NCBI RefSeq assembly: GCF_001650635.1
Contig: NZ_LWQU01000032.1
Coordinates: forward strand, 1-64,000
Reading direction: 5' to 3'
Length of the DNA stretch: 64,000 bases
Source of the DNA: Magnetospirillum moscoviense
Lineage (GTDB): Bacteria; Pseudomonadota; Alphaproteobacteria; Rhodospirillales; Magnetospirillaceae
In this document: piece by piece, positions 1 to 9,875 of the stretch
Layout: each line of letters starts with the position of its first letter
Position numbering within the stretch: position 1 is the stretch's first letter
Translations under genes and position numbers: made by a program
Notes under the pieces: generated by a model
What the model was told of the DNA's origin: nothing
The model's database searches: none
Seen by the model: the letters and a program-made list of their open reading frames with translations, nothing else

Positions 1-269
1 CCTCGCTGTACGCCTCGCCGACACCCCAAGAAAGCGAAAACGCCAAGTGTGTGCGCTATGTTAACGCCTATGGGGGTTGGCCCTGCCCTTGATCAAGGAA
101 GGACGGGACTGCCCGGGGCTTGAGATGATGCCGGCCTTGCAGGCTGTGCTGGGCGATCCGTCGGCCCCGGCCCGCTGGCTGGCCGGCGAGGCGATCTTCC
201 CCGAAACCGCCCGCCTGGACTGGTTCCCCCGGCCGCTTAAAAAGAAGCGGAAATAGCAATATACCTGGA
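1..269. other. Window-edge region without a firm gene
   Basis: No recognisable gene is seen before the higBA promoter. One plus-strand frame is open from base 2 to a TAA at 62-64 and is rich in Arg and Lys, so it could be the tail of a gene starting outside the window. The same frame then stays open to a TAG at 254-256. Its only ATG codons are at 125 and 128, which would give a 42-43 residue peptide ending in a run of basic residues. No Shine-Dalgarno or family signature supports it. It may be the broken 3' end of a gene. Confidence 0.3.
125..256 (+). CDS. Possible short ORF or gene remnant, unknown
   Basis: This 43-codon reading frame starts at tandem ATGs and ends LKKKRK. The frame is open further upstream without an ATG, back to a stop at 62-64, so it may be the 3' part of a degraded gene instead of a genuine small gene. 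It lies just upstream of the higBA promoter. I do not recognise a family, and the call is weak. Confidence 0.2.
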   Translation: MMPALQAVLGDPSAPARWLAGEAIFPETARLDWFPRPLKKKRK

Positions 270-298
270 TTGAGGTCAGACCGGCACACGGGTATAAT
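270..298 (+). promoter_or_regulatory. Sigma-70-like promoter of higBA
   Basis: TTGAGG (270-275) and TATAAT (293-298) are separated by exactly 17 bases. The -10 ends six bases before the higB ATG at 305, so the expected transcription start falls on or next to the start codon. The higB message is therefore probably leaderless, and no Shine-Dalgarno is possible in that space. Confidence 0.7.
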
Positions 299-304
299 GC
301 GGCG

Positions 305-586
305 ATGATTCGCAGTTTCGCCGACAAGGACACTGAAGCATTGTTCCTGGGCCGGTTTGCCCGTCGATTGCCGCACGACATTCAGCGGATCGCCCAGCGC
401 AAATTGCGGCAGCTTCACGCAGCCACCGGACTCCAGGATTTGTCGGTGCCGCCTGGCAATCGTCTTGAAGCATTGCAGGGCGACAGATCCGGCCAGCACA
501 GCGTCCGCATCAATGACCAGTGGCGGATTTGCTTCATGTGGTCGGACGGTGGCGCCGACCGTGTCGAGATTGTCGATTACCACTGA
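305..586 (+). CDS. higB: HigB-family (RelE/ParE-fold) toxin
   Basis: This 93-residue protein has the length and sequence character of HigB-type killer proteins, which are ribosome-dependent mRNA interferases of the RelE superfamily. Recognisable features are the N-terminal IRSFADKDTEALF block, the central LHAATGLQDL and PPGNRLEALQGD stretch, and the C-terminal QWRICFMW strand followed by VEIVDYH. It is toxin-first in a pair with an XRE antitoxin 10 bases downstream, the order typical of higBA. The promoter lies directly upstream. HigA normally represses the operon together with HigB. The family call is firm; activity cannot be judged from sequence. Confidence 0.88.
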   Translation: MIRSFADKDTEALFLGRFARRLPHDIQRIAQRKLRQLHAATGLQDLSVPPGNRLEALQGDRSGQHSVRINDQWRICFMWSDGGADRVEIVDYH

Positions 587-596
587 AAGGACGAGC

Positions 597-896
597 ATGC
601 AGCGCGACCTGCCCCCCATCCATCCCGGTGAACACCTCCGGGAGGATTTCCTGGTGCCGCTCGGCATTACCGCCTATCGGCTGGCCAAGGATATCGGCGT
701 CCCGGTCAGCCGTGTGCAGGATATCCTGGGCGAACGACGCGGCATCAGCGGCGACACCGCCTTGCGATTGGCCCGCTATTTCGGGACCAGTGCGGAATTC
801 TGGCTGAACCTGCAACGCGATTGGGAACTGGAAAAGGCGACCATCGAGGCCGGCGACGCTATCGCGGCAACGGTTCGCCCGCGCACTGCAGCCTGA
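597..896 (+). CDS. higA: HigA-family XRE antitoxin
   Basis: This 99-residue protein belongs to the HigA/VapI antitoxin family. It has an N-terminal HPGEHLREDFL motif, a helix-turn-helix around residues 24-58 (ITAYRLAKDIGV, then SRVQDILGERRGISGDTALRLARYFG), and the typical SAEFWLNLQRDWEL segment. The start at 597 follows a short AAAGGACGAGC stretch that acts as ribosome binding site. A longer in-frame extension overlapping higB is rejected because it has no ribosome site and no family similarity. It should neutralise HigB and autoregulate the operon by binding its promoter. Confidence 0.88.
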   Translation: MQRDLPPIHPGEHLREDFLVPLGITAYRLAKDIGVPVSRVQDILGERRGISGDTALRLARYFGTSAEFWLNLQRDWELEKATIEAGDAIAATVRPRTAA

Positions 897-941
897 ACGG
901 CCATCGCTCGGCGAAGGCATCGACCTGCCACAGGCGATGGC

Positions 942-1745
942 TCATGGGGTGAACTCGGCGATGGTGTGCATGTGGTTCAAGGGGCCGTGGCCGCTGCCCA
1001 GCCCGGGTGCGGTCTCGATGGCGCGCAGCACATAGGCGCGCGCCCGATCGACCGCCGCCTCCAGCCCCAGCCCTTGCGCGATGGAGCAGGCGATGGCCGA
1101 GGCCAACGTGCAGCCGGTGCCATGGGTCGAGCTTGTGTGAATACGTTTGGACGCCCAGCGCCGGGTGCCGCCGCTCCAGGCCAGCAGATCGACCAGATCG
1201 TCGCCGTCCAGATGGCCGCCCTTCAGCAGCACCGCCTGCGGCCCCAGGGCCAGCAAGTCGCGGGCGGCGGCTTCCATGTCGCCTGCACCAAGGATGCGCC
1301 GGCCCAGCAGCACCTCGGCCTCGGGGATGTTGGGGGTGATCAGGGTGGCGCCGGCCACCAATCGGTTGATCAGCGCCTGGGTGGCATCGTCGGCCAGCAG
1401 CGAGGCGCCGCCCTTGGCCACCATCACCGGATCGACCACCCGGGGAATGCCGGCCCCGAACCGCTCCAGCCCGTCGGCCACCGCCTCGATGATGGCGACC
1501 GAGGCCAGCATGCCGGTCTTGATGCAATCGGCGCCGATATCGCCCAGCACCTTGTCGATCTGCAAAGTCACGAAGTCGGGCGGCACAGCATGGATGCCAA
1601 ACACCCCTTGAGTGTTCTGCGCCGTCAGGGCGGTGATGGCGGTGGCGGCATAACCGCCCAGGGCCGACACCGCCTTGATGTCGGCCTGGATGCCGGCGCC
1701 ACCGCCCGAATCCGAGCCGGCGGCGATCAGCACCCGCCCCTTCAT
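942..1745 (-). CDS. thiD: Hydroxymethylpyrimidine/phosphomethylpyrimidine kinase
   Basis: ThiD phosphorylates HMP and then HMP-phosphate to give HMP-diphosphate for thiamine synthesis, in the cytosol. The 267-residue protein is full length for the ribokinase-fold family. It has the N-terminal [13 protein letters not shown] signature, a TGMLAS segment, DPVMVAKGG, and near the C-terminus the GTGC anion-hole motif within [14 protein letters not shown]. Its start codon overlaps the glmM stop by four bases, so the two genes are translationally coupled. No TPP riboswitch is visible. The 3' end converges on higA across about 45 bases. Confidence 0.93.
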   Translation of the reverse strand: MKGRVLIAAGSDSGGGAGIQADIKAVSALGGYAATAITALTAQNTQGVFGIHAVPPDFVTLQIDKVLGDIGADCIKTGMLASVAIIEAVADGLERFGAGIPRVVDPVMVAKGGASLLADDATQALINRLVAGATLITPNIPEAEVLLGRRILGAGDMEAAARDLLALGPQAVLLKGGHLDGDDLVDLLAWSGGTRRWASKRIHTSSTHGTGCTLASAIACSIAQGLGLEAAVDRARAYVLRAIETAPGLGSGHGPLNHMHTIAEFTP

Positions 1746-3094
1746 GACGCCGCCTTCGAGATCACCCCGACGATGTCGTCGACCACCTGGGTGACCAGCG
1801 TCTGGTCCTCGCCCTCGGCCATCACCCGGATCAGCGGCTCGGTCCCGGATTTCCGGATCAGCACCCGGCCGGTGCCGTCAAGCCGCCCCTCGCCACCCTT
1901 GATCGCCGCCTTGACCGCGTCGGATTCCAGGATCGCCGCCGGCGAGCCCGACACCCGGACATTCTTCAACACCTGCGGGAACGGATCGAACAGATGCAAA
2001 ATCTCGGACGCCTTCTTGCCGGACCCCACCAAAGCCGCCAGCACCTGCAGCGCCGCCACCAAGCCGTCGCCGGTGGTGGAATGGTCGGACAGGATGATGT
2101 GGCCCGATTGCTCGCCGCCGACATTGAAGCCGTCGCGCCGCATCCGTTCCAGCACATAGCGGTCGCCGACGGCGGTGCGGAACAGGGTCAGGCCCTGGCG
2201 CTCCAGATACTTTTCCAGGCCCATGTTGCTCATGACCGTGGCCACGATGCCGCCGCCCTTCAACAGGCCGCCCTGCCCCCACGAGGCGCCGATCAGGCCC
2301 ATCACCTGGTCGCCGTCGATTACCGTGCCCTTCTCGTCGCACAGGACCAGACGGTCGGCGTCGCCATCCAGCGCGATGCCCAGATGGGCGCCGTGCGCCA
2401 CCACCTGGGTCTGCAGCGTCTGCGTATGCAGCGAGCCACAATCCTGGTTGATGTTGACGCCGTCGGGATGAATCGCAAGCGGAATGACCTCGGCACCCAG
2501 TTCCCACAGCACGGTGGGGGCGACCTTATAGGCGGCGCCGTTGGCGCAATCGATGACGATCTTCAGGCCGTCCAGGCGCAGGCCGCGCGGAAAAGTGGCC
2601 TTCGCGTACTCGATATAACGACCGGCGGCGTCGTCCAGGCGCCGGGCCCGGCCCAGATGGTCCGAACCGACCCGATATTCGGCCAGCCCGTTTTCCATGC
2701 TTTCCTCGATGGTCAGCTCGTCTTCGTCGGACAGCTTGAAACCGTCGGGGCCGAACAGCTTGATGCCGTTATCCTGATAGGGATTGTGCGAGGCCGAGAT
2801 CATCACGCCCAGATCGGCGCGCAGCGAGCGGGTCAGCATCGCCACCGCCGGCGTCGGCAGCGGCCCCAGCAGCACCACGTCCATGCCGACGGCGATGAAG
2901 CCAGCGGTCAGCGCCGGTTCCAGCAGATAGCCCGACAGGCGGGTGTCCTTGCCGATCACCGCCACATGGCGATGTTCGCCACGGGTGAAATGGCGCCCGG
3001 CGGCCATGCCCAGCTTCAGCGCCGTCTCGGCGGTCATCGGGTCGACATTGGCGGTTCCGCGGATTCCATCGGTTCCGAACAGCTTGCGGCTCAT
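1742..3094 (-). CDS. glmM: Phosphoglucosamine mutase
   Basis: GlmM converts glucosamine-6-phosphate to glucosamine-1-phosphate for UDP-GlcNAc, and so for peptidoglycan and LPS. The 450 residues match the family length. The N-terminus [13 protein letters not shown] is typical, the phosphoserine loop is [12 protein letters not shown] with the active serine at residue 102, the metal-binding loop is DGDADR, and the C-terminal sugar-phosphate loop is [12 protein letters not shown]. In many alphaproteobacteria glmM directly follows ftsH-folP. Here a block of about 3.7 kb separates them. Confidence 0.96.
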   Translation of the reverse strand: MSRKLFGTDGIRGTANVDPMTAETALKLGMAAGRHFTRGEHRHVAVIGKDTRLSGYLLEPALTAGFIAVGMDVVLLGPLPTPAVAMLTRSLRADLGVMISASHNPYQDNGIKLFGPDGFKLSDEDELTIEESMENGLAEYRVGSDHLGRARRLDDAAGRYIEYAKATFPRGLRLDGLKIVIDCANGAAYKVAPTVLWELGAEVIPLAIHPDGVNINQDCGSLHTQTLQTQVVAHGAHLGIALDGDADRLVLCDEKGTVIDGDQVMGLIGASWGQGGLLKGGGIVATVMSNMGLEKYLERQGLTLFRTAVGDRYVLERMRRDGFNVGGEQSGHIILSDHSTTGDGLVAALQVLAALVGSGKKASEILHLFDPFPQVLKNVRVSGSPAAILESDAVKAAIKGGEGRLDGTGRVLIRKSGTEPLIRVMAEGEDQTLVTQVVDDIVGVISKAAS

Positions 3095-3219
3095 GCGGCG
3101 TTACGTCCTTGTTACGGGTCAGGCCCATGGGAATAGCGCCAAACCCCCTGCCAAGGGAAGGGGTTGCATGGTGGGGCGCGTAGAACCACCTGCCGAACAA
3201 GGGTCAAAGGGAGGCCACC

Positions 3220-3339
3220 ATGGGTAAAAATCGCAACTACCTGGATGCCGTCAGCGGTCTGATGATCGCCGCTTTGTTCGCCCTGGCCGGGCTGGTGGTG
3301 ATCGCCTGGGCGGTCAAACCCGACCTGCCCCTGACCTGA
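3220..3339 (+). CDS. 39-residue single-pass membrane protein, unknown
   Basis: The start codon is preceded at good spacing by a strong AAAGGGAGG ribosome site, and the 39-residue product is plausible: a short basic and polar N-terminus (MGKNRNYLDAVSG), one hydrophobic helix of about 22 residues (LMIAALFALAGLVVIAWAV), and a short proline-containing tail. It is transcribed divergently from glmM and ends 12 bases before the converging response regulator. I do not recognise a family. Strong ribosome site plus clean membrane topology argue that it is real. Confidence 0.6.
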   Translation: MGKNRNYLDAVSGLMIAALFALAGLVVIAWAVKPDLPLT

Positions 3340-3351
3340 GCCCCAAAGCGG

Positions 3352-3783
3352 TCATTTCTTCGATCCGGGCGGAATTAGAAACGACTTCTTTTCGAGAACG
3401 TCACGAATATGGGTGGAAAAGCCCTTCGGGTTGAACGGCTTGACCAGGAAGCCGTTGACGCCCAGTTCCTTGGCCCTCTTGGCCACCTCGCCTTGCTGGG
3501 TCGAGGTGAACATCACCACCGGAATCGACGATACCTGCGGGTCCATCGAGCCGCGAATGCCGCCCAGCAGGGCCAAGCCATCGACCGGCTTCATCTCGAC
3601 ATCGGAAATGACGATGTGGGGGTGGCGTTCGCAGACCAGCCGCAGGGCCTGGCTGCCTTCCTCGGCGATCAGAACCTCGGCCGCGCCCATCGCCGTCAGC
3701 AATCGCGTCACCAGATCGCGGGTGGTCTCTTCGTCCTCGACCACCAGGACGATGGTGTCGTTTCCCGCGAACTTCTCAAGCAT
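3352..3783 (-). CDS. Single-domain CheY-like response regulator
   Basis: A receiver domain fills residues 11-135 of 143. The acidic pocket is E16/D17, the phospho-acceptor is Asp61 in HIVISDVEMKPVDG, and the conserved Thr and Lys appear in VVMFTST and FLVKPFNPKGF. There is no output domain, so it should act by protein contact or as a phosphorelay intermediate. The start at 3783 is preferred over an upstream in-frame ATG at 3870, because the domain begins right after it and a GGGGAACGGGG stretch precedes it. It is divergent from the downstream membrane protein. No partner kinase lies next to it. Confidence 0.85.
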   Translation of the reverse strand: MLEKFAGNDTIVLVVEDEETTRDLVTRLLTAMGAAEVLIAEEGSQALRLVCERHPHIVISDVEMKPVDGLALLGGIRGSMDPQVSSIPVVMFTSTQQGEVAKRAKELGVNGFLVKPFNPKGFSTHIRDVLEKKSFLIPPGSKK

Positions 3784-3879
3784 TCCCCGTTCCCCGCCGA
3801 GCCGACGCACGAGAATACCAAGGAGGGCCTCGACAAGCAAAGCCTCGGCGGGCACCATCGGCGCCGGCAAGGGGGATGA

Positions 3880-4650
3880 ATGATGTTGGAACTTCTACGC
3901 ACGCACGATCACTACGTGCTGGCGGCCGTCGCGCTGTTCGGCACGCTGGCTGCGGCCGCGGCCTTTTTGTGGTTGGCCCACCGATCCCGGCTGGCGCCGT
4001 GGATCGCCAGCTTCCGTGGCCTGTCGCCGCCCTTCGTCAACGTCGTCGGCGTTCTGTTCGCCCTGACCCTGGCCTTTCTGGCCAACGACACCTGGAACGC
4101 CCACGACCGGGCGGTGACGGCGGTCTATCACGAGGCCGGCGCGCTGCGGACCATCCGCGCCCTGGCGGTCGAGCTGCCCGAAGCGAGCCGGGGCGGATTG
4201 GATCGGGCCATCGACCGCTATGTCGCCATCGTCGTCGCCGAGGAATGGCCCCTGCTGGCCAAGCGCCGCGCGTCGGCCGCCGCAATCGATGCCCTGGCCG
4301 TCTTGCAGGCCGAATTGTCGCGACCGGTCATCGCCCAGGCCCTGGCGCCGGCCGCCCACGCACAGATGCTGCAACAGGCGATGGAGGCCCGCGATGCCCG
4401 CGAAACCCGCATCGCGCTGTCGCAGACCCACGTCAATCCGCTGAAATGGCTGGGCATGGCCTTCCTGGGGCTGTTGACCCTGATTTCCATCGCCATGGTC
4501 TATGTCGATCAGCCCAAGGCCGAATTGCTGGCCATCGCCCTGTTTGCCGCCGCCGCCGCCCCCACCGCCGCCATCGTGTTGATCCAGGGCAACCCGTTCC
4601 AGCCGCCGGGCGCCGCCTCGCCGGCGCCGTTGCAGGCCCTTCTGAAATAA
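3880..4650 (+). CDS. DUF4239-type (bestrophin-like) membrane protein
   Basis: The 256-residue protein has two N-terminal hydrophobic helices (about 12-32 and 47-66) and two C-terminal ones (about 185-230), with a long soluble helical segment between. That layout, the NDTWNAHDRAVTAVYHEAGALR stretch just after helix 2 and the ETRIALSQTHVNPLKWLGM lead into helix 3 fit the DUF4239 / bestrophin-like family of unknown function. Two adjacent ATGs at 3880 and 3883 follow a GGGGG ribosome site. The gene stands alone between divergent and convergent neighbours, and a dispersed palindromic repeat lies just past its stop. Confidence 0.65.
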   Translation: MMLELLRTHDHYVLAAVALFGTLAAAAAFLWLAHRSRLAPWIASFRGLSPPFVNVVGVLFALTLAFLANDTWNAHDRAVTAVYHEAGALRTIRALAVELPEASRGGLDRAIDRYVAIVVAEEWPLLAKRRASAAAIDALAVLQAELSRPVIAQALAPAAHAQMLQQAMEARDARETRIALSQTHVNPLKWLGMAFLGLLTLISIAMVYVDQPKAELLAIALFAAAAAPTAAIVLIQGNPFQPPGAASPAPLQALLK

Positions 4651-4654
4651 GCCC

Positions 4655-4692
4655 AAGCCCGCGTGGCGCTTGAACAGCCCCGGCACGGGGCG
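4655..4692. repeat. Dispersed GC-rich palindromic repeat, copy 1
   Basis: This 38-base segment begins AAGCCCGCG and ends CCCCGGCACGGGGCG. It recurs with few changes at 27720-27770 and 53389-53426. Each copy contains a short hairpin (here CCCCG, spacer, CGGGG). It sits between the 3' ends of two converging genes, a position typical of REP-like elements or bidirectional terminators. Confidence 0.6.
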
Positions 4693-4704
4693 CGACAGCA
4701 AGGC

Positions 4705-5292
4705 CTAGTCGAAATCGGCCGCCAGCGACGCCTGCATGGTCGCGTCGATCATCGCCATATGGCCGTAATGGGGATGGTCGACAACGAACACCGGCCGGCT
4801 GGCGCGATCGCGGAAGGCGGCCACCTGGGCCGGGGTGAAGGGGAAATGGATGAAATGGACGCTCGACGCCTTGCCGGTCTCGTCGGTCCGTTCCAGGTCA
4901 GCCTCGGGGATGCCGGCCACCCGTTCGCCGGCCACGGCGATGCTCATCGAATGTTCGATGCCGCCTAGATCGGCCAGCACGGCCCGGCGCAGACGCTCGT
5001 CGTCGATTTCGATCAACGCCGTCGCCACCAGTTCGGCCCCTTGCGGGATCAGACTGTTATAGGCCTCGAGCTCACCGGGAATCTGGGCGTCGCCGCCCTT
5101 CTCGACCCGCAGCATCTCGTGCACCTGCATCCACATGCTGTCATAGGATTCGAACAGCACCGTCATGTAGGGCCCGACCGCCAGCCGGCGATGACGCTTG
5201 GCCTCGATCAGGGCGCGGCGGCGGTCGGCCCGCACCGCTTCATAGGCGGGGATCGGCAGGATGTCGGCGGGGGTAAGGACGCGAGGCGTCAT
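4705..5292 (-). CDS. DUF3501 family protein
   Basis: This 195-residue cytosolic protein matches the DUF3501 family: TPADILPIPAYEAVRADRRR at the N-terminus, VGPYMTVLFESYDSMWMQVHEMLRVE, then GELEAYNSLIPQGAELVATALIEIDDERLRR. The family usually sits with a small rubrerythrin and a GlpC/HdrD-like Fe-S protein, exactly the two genes upstream here. Its start overlaps the stop of the Fe-S gene by four bases. Function is unknown. Unlike its two partners, its reading frame is intact. The longer frame starting at 5409 is an artefact reaching into the upstream gene. Confidence 0.85.
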   Translation of the reverse strand: MTPRVLTPADILPIPAYEAVRADRRRALIEAKRHRRLAVGPYMTVLFESYDSMWMQVHEMLRVEKGGDAQIPGELEAYNSLIPQGAELVATALIEIDDERLRRAVLADLGGIEHSMSIAVAGERVAGIPEADLERTDETGKASSVHFIHFPFTPAQVAAFRDRASRPVFVVDHPHYGHMAMIDATMQASLAADFD

Positions 5293-6148
5293 GGCACTTT
5301 CTCCAATCCATAGGCACGGGCGATAATTTCGATCGGGTGGCGGGCTTCGGTAGAGCCGCCCCCCATGTCGGCCATGCCCTGGACCAGATGGGCGCCGGCC
5401 AGCGGGCATTCGGAACAGGTGGTGGCGCAGCCGGAATCCTTCAACTGGCGCATCGCCGGCCGGCCGACCTTCATGGCCAGCGGGAAATGCTCAACCGCCA
5501 CGCCCCAGGCGCCGCTATGGCCGGAACACCGTTCGATGGCGGTGACAGCGGTGTCGGGGATCAGGCGCAGCATCTCGGCCCCCTTGGCGCCGATATTCTG
5601 GGCGCGGGCATGGCAGGCCACATGCAGGGCGACACCGCCGGCAACCGGCATCAGGCCAGACGCCAAACCATGTTCGCGGGCCAGCATCACCACATATTCC
5701 GAGACGTCGTAGACCGAGCGGGCCAGGCGGGCGACATCGGCGTCGTCAGGTTCGATCAGCGGCCATTCGAACTTCATCATCAGGGCGCAGGACGGCAGTT
5801 CGGCGTCGCGGTGGATGTTCGCCAAGCGCTCCATCAATGGCCGGGTCAGGCCGTTGCCGCGCCGGGTCGCCCAATTGGCGATGGGGGCGACCAGGGTGCC
5901 CAGGCGGCCGTTGCGATCGGTCTCGGTCAATTGGCGGGCCACCATTGACACCTGGCCGGCCTGCAGACGGGTGGCGCGATAACGCACCATCAGGTGCGGC
6001 ACGTCCAGATTGAAGGCGTGCGGCGGCAGCCATGACAATTCTCGAACTGCCGGCGCATTTCCGCATCCAGCGCCGCCGGATCGGTGAAGTCCGGATCCGT
6101 CCAGGCATAGGGGTGGCGCACGGGCGCCTCGAGACTGCCTTCCCGCAT
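5289..6148 (-). pseudogene. Degraded GlpC/HdrD-like Fe-S oxidoreductase (two internal deletions)
   Basis: The gene starts at an ATG (6148) after GATGGAGG and encodes REGSLEAPVRHPYAW and MRRQFENCHGCRR, as in the full-length family (about 430-450 residues, two ferredoxin-like 4Fe-4S motifs, then two CCG domains). At 6020-6028 it jumps out of frame to PPHAFNLDVPHLM, so the rest of both 4Fe-4S motifs is missing. At about 5790-5800 a second, in-frame junction fuses HRDAELP to SCALMMKFEWPL, which removes the first CCG domain. The C-terminal CCG-like region remains (HVACHARAQNIG, CSGHSG, CSECPLA). The span is 860 bases, not a multiple of three. The lost segments are inferred from family knowledge. 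Confidence 0.85.
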
Positions 6149-6207
6149 GATTGCCTCCATCGGGCAAACGACCCGCAGCCGAAGCTCCTGGCCAGATCAG
6201 GGAAAAT

Positions 6208-6629
6208 CTAGGAGCCCAGATTGTCCAACGCCTTCTGGAAGCGCCCGGCATGGGACTTTTCGGCCCTGGCCAGGGTTTCGAACCAATCGGCGATCTCGTC
6301 GAAGCCTTATTCGCGGGCGGTTCGCGCCATGCCGGATACATATCGGTGTATTCGTGGGTCTCGCCGGCCACCGAGGCCTTGAGATTGGCGGCGGTCGAGC
6401 CGATGGGATGGCCGGTGGCCGGATCGCCCACCGGTTCGATGAATTCGAGATGGCCGAAAGCGTGGCCGGTCTCGCCCTCGGCGGTCGAGCGGAACAGGGC
6501 CGAGACGTCGTTATGTCCCTCGACGTCGGCCTTTTGGGCAAAATACAGATAACGACGGTTGGCCTGGGACTCGCCGGCAAAGGCTGCCCGCAGGTTGTCG
6601 ATGGTCTTGGATGCGGATAGTGACGGCAT
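6208..6629 (-). pseudogene. Rubrerythrin with frameshift and nonsense codon
   Basis: The first about 105 codons encode a short rubrerythrin (ferritin-like diiron peroxidase without rubredoxin domain): LRAAFAGESQANRRYLYFAQKA, then GETGHAFGHLEF, and [14 protein letters not shown]. After PA one base is missing. The remaining family sequence continues in the next frame (MARTARE, stop, [19 protein letters not shown], to a TAG at 6208), with a TAA where Glu is expected. The 422-base span is one base short of 141 codons. An excellent AGGAGG ribosome site precedes the start. Peroxide reduction should be lost, because the C-terminal diiron ligands are not translated in frame. Confidence 0.85.
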
Positions 6630-6760
6630 GGCAATCCTCCTGTTCAAGGAGAGATCGTTGGCGGCGGGGAGGCCCCCTTCCCTCAAGGTCCGTCGCGAGA
6701 CCTCGCCAGCATTTTGCTATCGGTTCAAGGCGCCACGACGAGGCGCAAAAACCAATTACT

Positions 6761-6775
6761 TTCGAATAATTCTAA
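6761..6775. promoter_or_regulatory. Candidate Fur/PerR/Irr-type 7-1-7 operator before rubrerythrin
   Basis: TTCGAAT-A-ATTCTAA is a 15-base dyad in which six of seven arm positions pair. On the minus strand it reads TTAGAATTATTCGAA. This resembles operators of the Fur superfamily (Fur, PerR, Irr). It lies in an AT-rich segment just after the folP stop and about 130 bases upstream of the rubrerythrin start, in the likely promoter region of that operon. Rubrerythrin control by PerR-type regulators is known in other bacteria; the assignment here is inference. Confidence 0.45.
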
Positions 6776-6780
6776 TTTAA

Positions 6781-7913
6781 CTAAGCCGCACCGCGCATCA
6801 CCCGCCAGATCGCCACCGCCTGCGCCGTCTCGGCGACATCGTGGACGCGGATCACCTGCACGCCGGCATCCAGACCGGCCAGATGGGCCGCCAGCGAGCC
6901 GGCCAGCCGTTGCTTGGGCGGCTCGCCCCGGCTAAGGCGCCCGATGAAGCTTTTGCGCGACGCCCCCAGCAGCACCGGCACCCCCAGCCCGTGATACAGT
7001 GCCAAAGCCGCGAAGATCTGCGCATTGTGGTCGTCGTTCTTGCCGAAGCCGATGCCGGGATCAATGGCGATGCGCGCCCGCTCGATGCCGGCCGCCTCGC
7101 AGGCCGCAACCCGGGCGGCCAGATAATCGTAAACATCCAACGGCGCGCAATCATAGACCGGCTCGGCCTGCATGGTCTGCGGTTGGCCCTGCATGTGCAT
7201 CAGGCACAAAGCCGCCCCCGACGAAGCCGCCACCGCCAGGGCGCCTTCGCCTTCCAGGGCGGTGACGTCATTGATGATGCGCGCACCCGCCTGGGTGGCG
7301 ACCTTCATCACGGCGGCGTGGCGGGTGTCGATCGACACCACCACCCCTTGGGCGGCCAGGGCTTCGACCACCGGAGCGACCCGGTCGATTTCCTGCTGTT
7401 CCGACACCGGCAGGGCGCCGGGACGGGTCGATTCGCCGCCAACATCGATGATCGACGCCCCCATTTCAACCATCGCCAGGGCGCTGTCGATGGCCACCTG
7501 GGGGGCCAGCCGGTCGCCGCCATCGGAAAAGCTGTCGGGCGTGGTGTTGACGATGCCCATGATCGCCGGGCCATCCATCGCCACCGTTCCCCAGGCCGGG
7601 CGCTTGGCGCCGACCCGATGGATCAACCGGCCGACATGGCGGGCCAGATCCTCGCTTTCCGCTTCCGACCAGGCCAGGATGTCGGCGAACGGAGCCAGGG
7701 CCGCCCATACCTGGCCGCCCTCGCGCCACAGGATGGCGGCGGCGGTGAAGGCCAGGGCGGTGTCGCCGATCGGCCAGCCATTGCCGGAAACCACGGCCGC
7801 CGCAGCCTGTTCGCCCCACACCAGCCCGGCCGGCAGCAGGTAAAGATCGGCGGGCGAAAAAGCGAAGCCCCGCGGCAAGGCGGGGCTTCGGCGCCAGGCG
7901 GAAGAGGACACGG

Positions 7914-7917
<4 letters not shown>
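6781..7917 (-). CDS. folP: Dihydropteroate synthase with N-terminal extension
   Basis: FolP condenses pABA with hydroxymethyl-dihydropterin diphosphate in folate synthesis. The catalytic TIM barrel begins near residue 115 with the signature [16 protein letters not shown] and continues with [32 protein letters not shown] and [11 protein letters not shown]. At 378 residues it is about 100 longer than E. coli FolP. The extra N-terminal part is not a known domain to me but occurs in related alphaproteobacteria. The start overlaps the ftsH stop by four bases, so the pair is coupled. Confidence 0.93.
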
Positions 7918-9827
<1,910 letters not shown>

Positions 9828-9875
9828 GGCTCGGTCCTTCCTGTTTCCTGCCCCGCCGGTTTTTGCGGGCCTGTA

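Noticed and set aside
3095-3219. TPP riboswitch for thiD
   Set aside because: thiD is coupled to glmM and no THI-element core was seen upstream of glmM.
5289-6686. A 465-residue rubrerythrin/Fe-S fusion protein
   Set aside because: The continuous frame exists only because frameshifts and a deletion remove the stop codons. The middle part (about 105-215) is out-of-frame nonsense relative to both families, so two pseudogenes are called instead.
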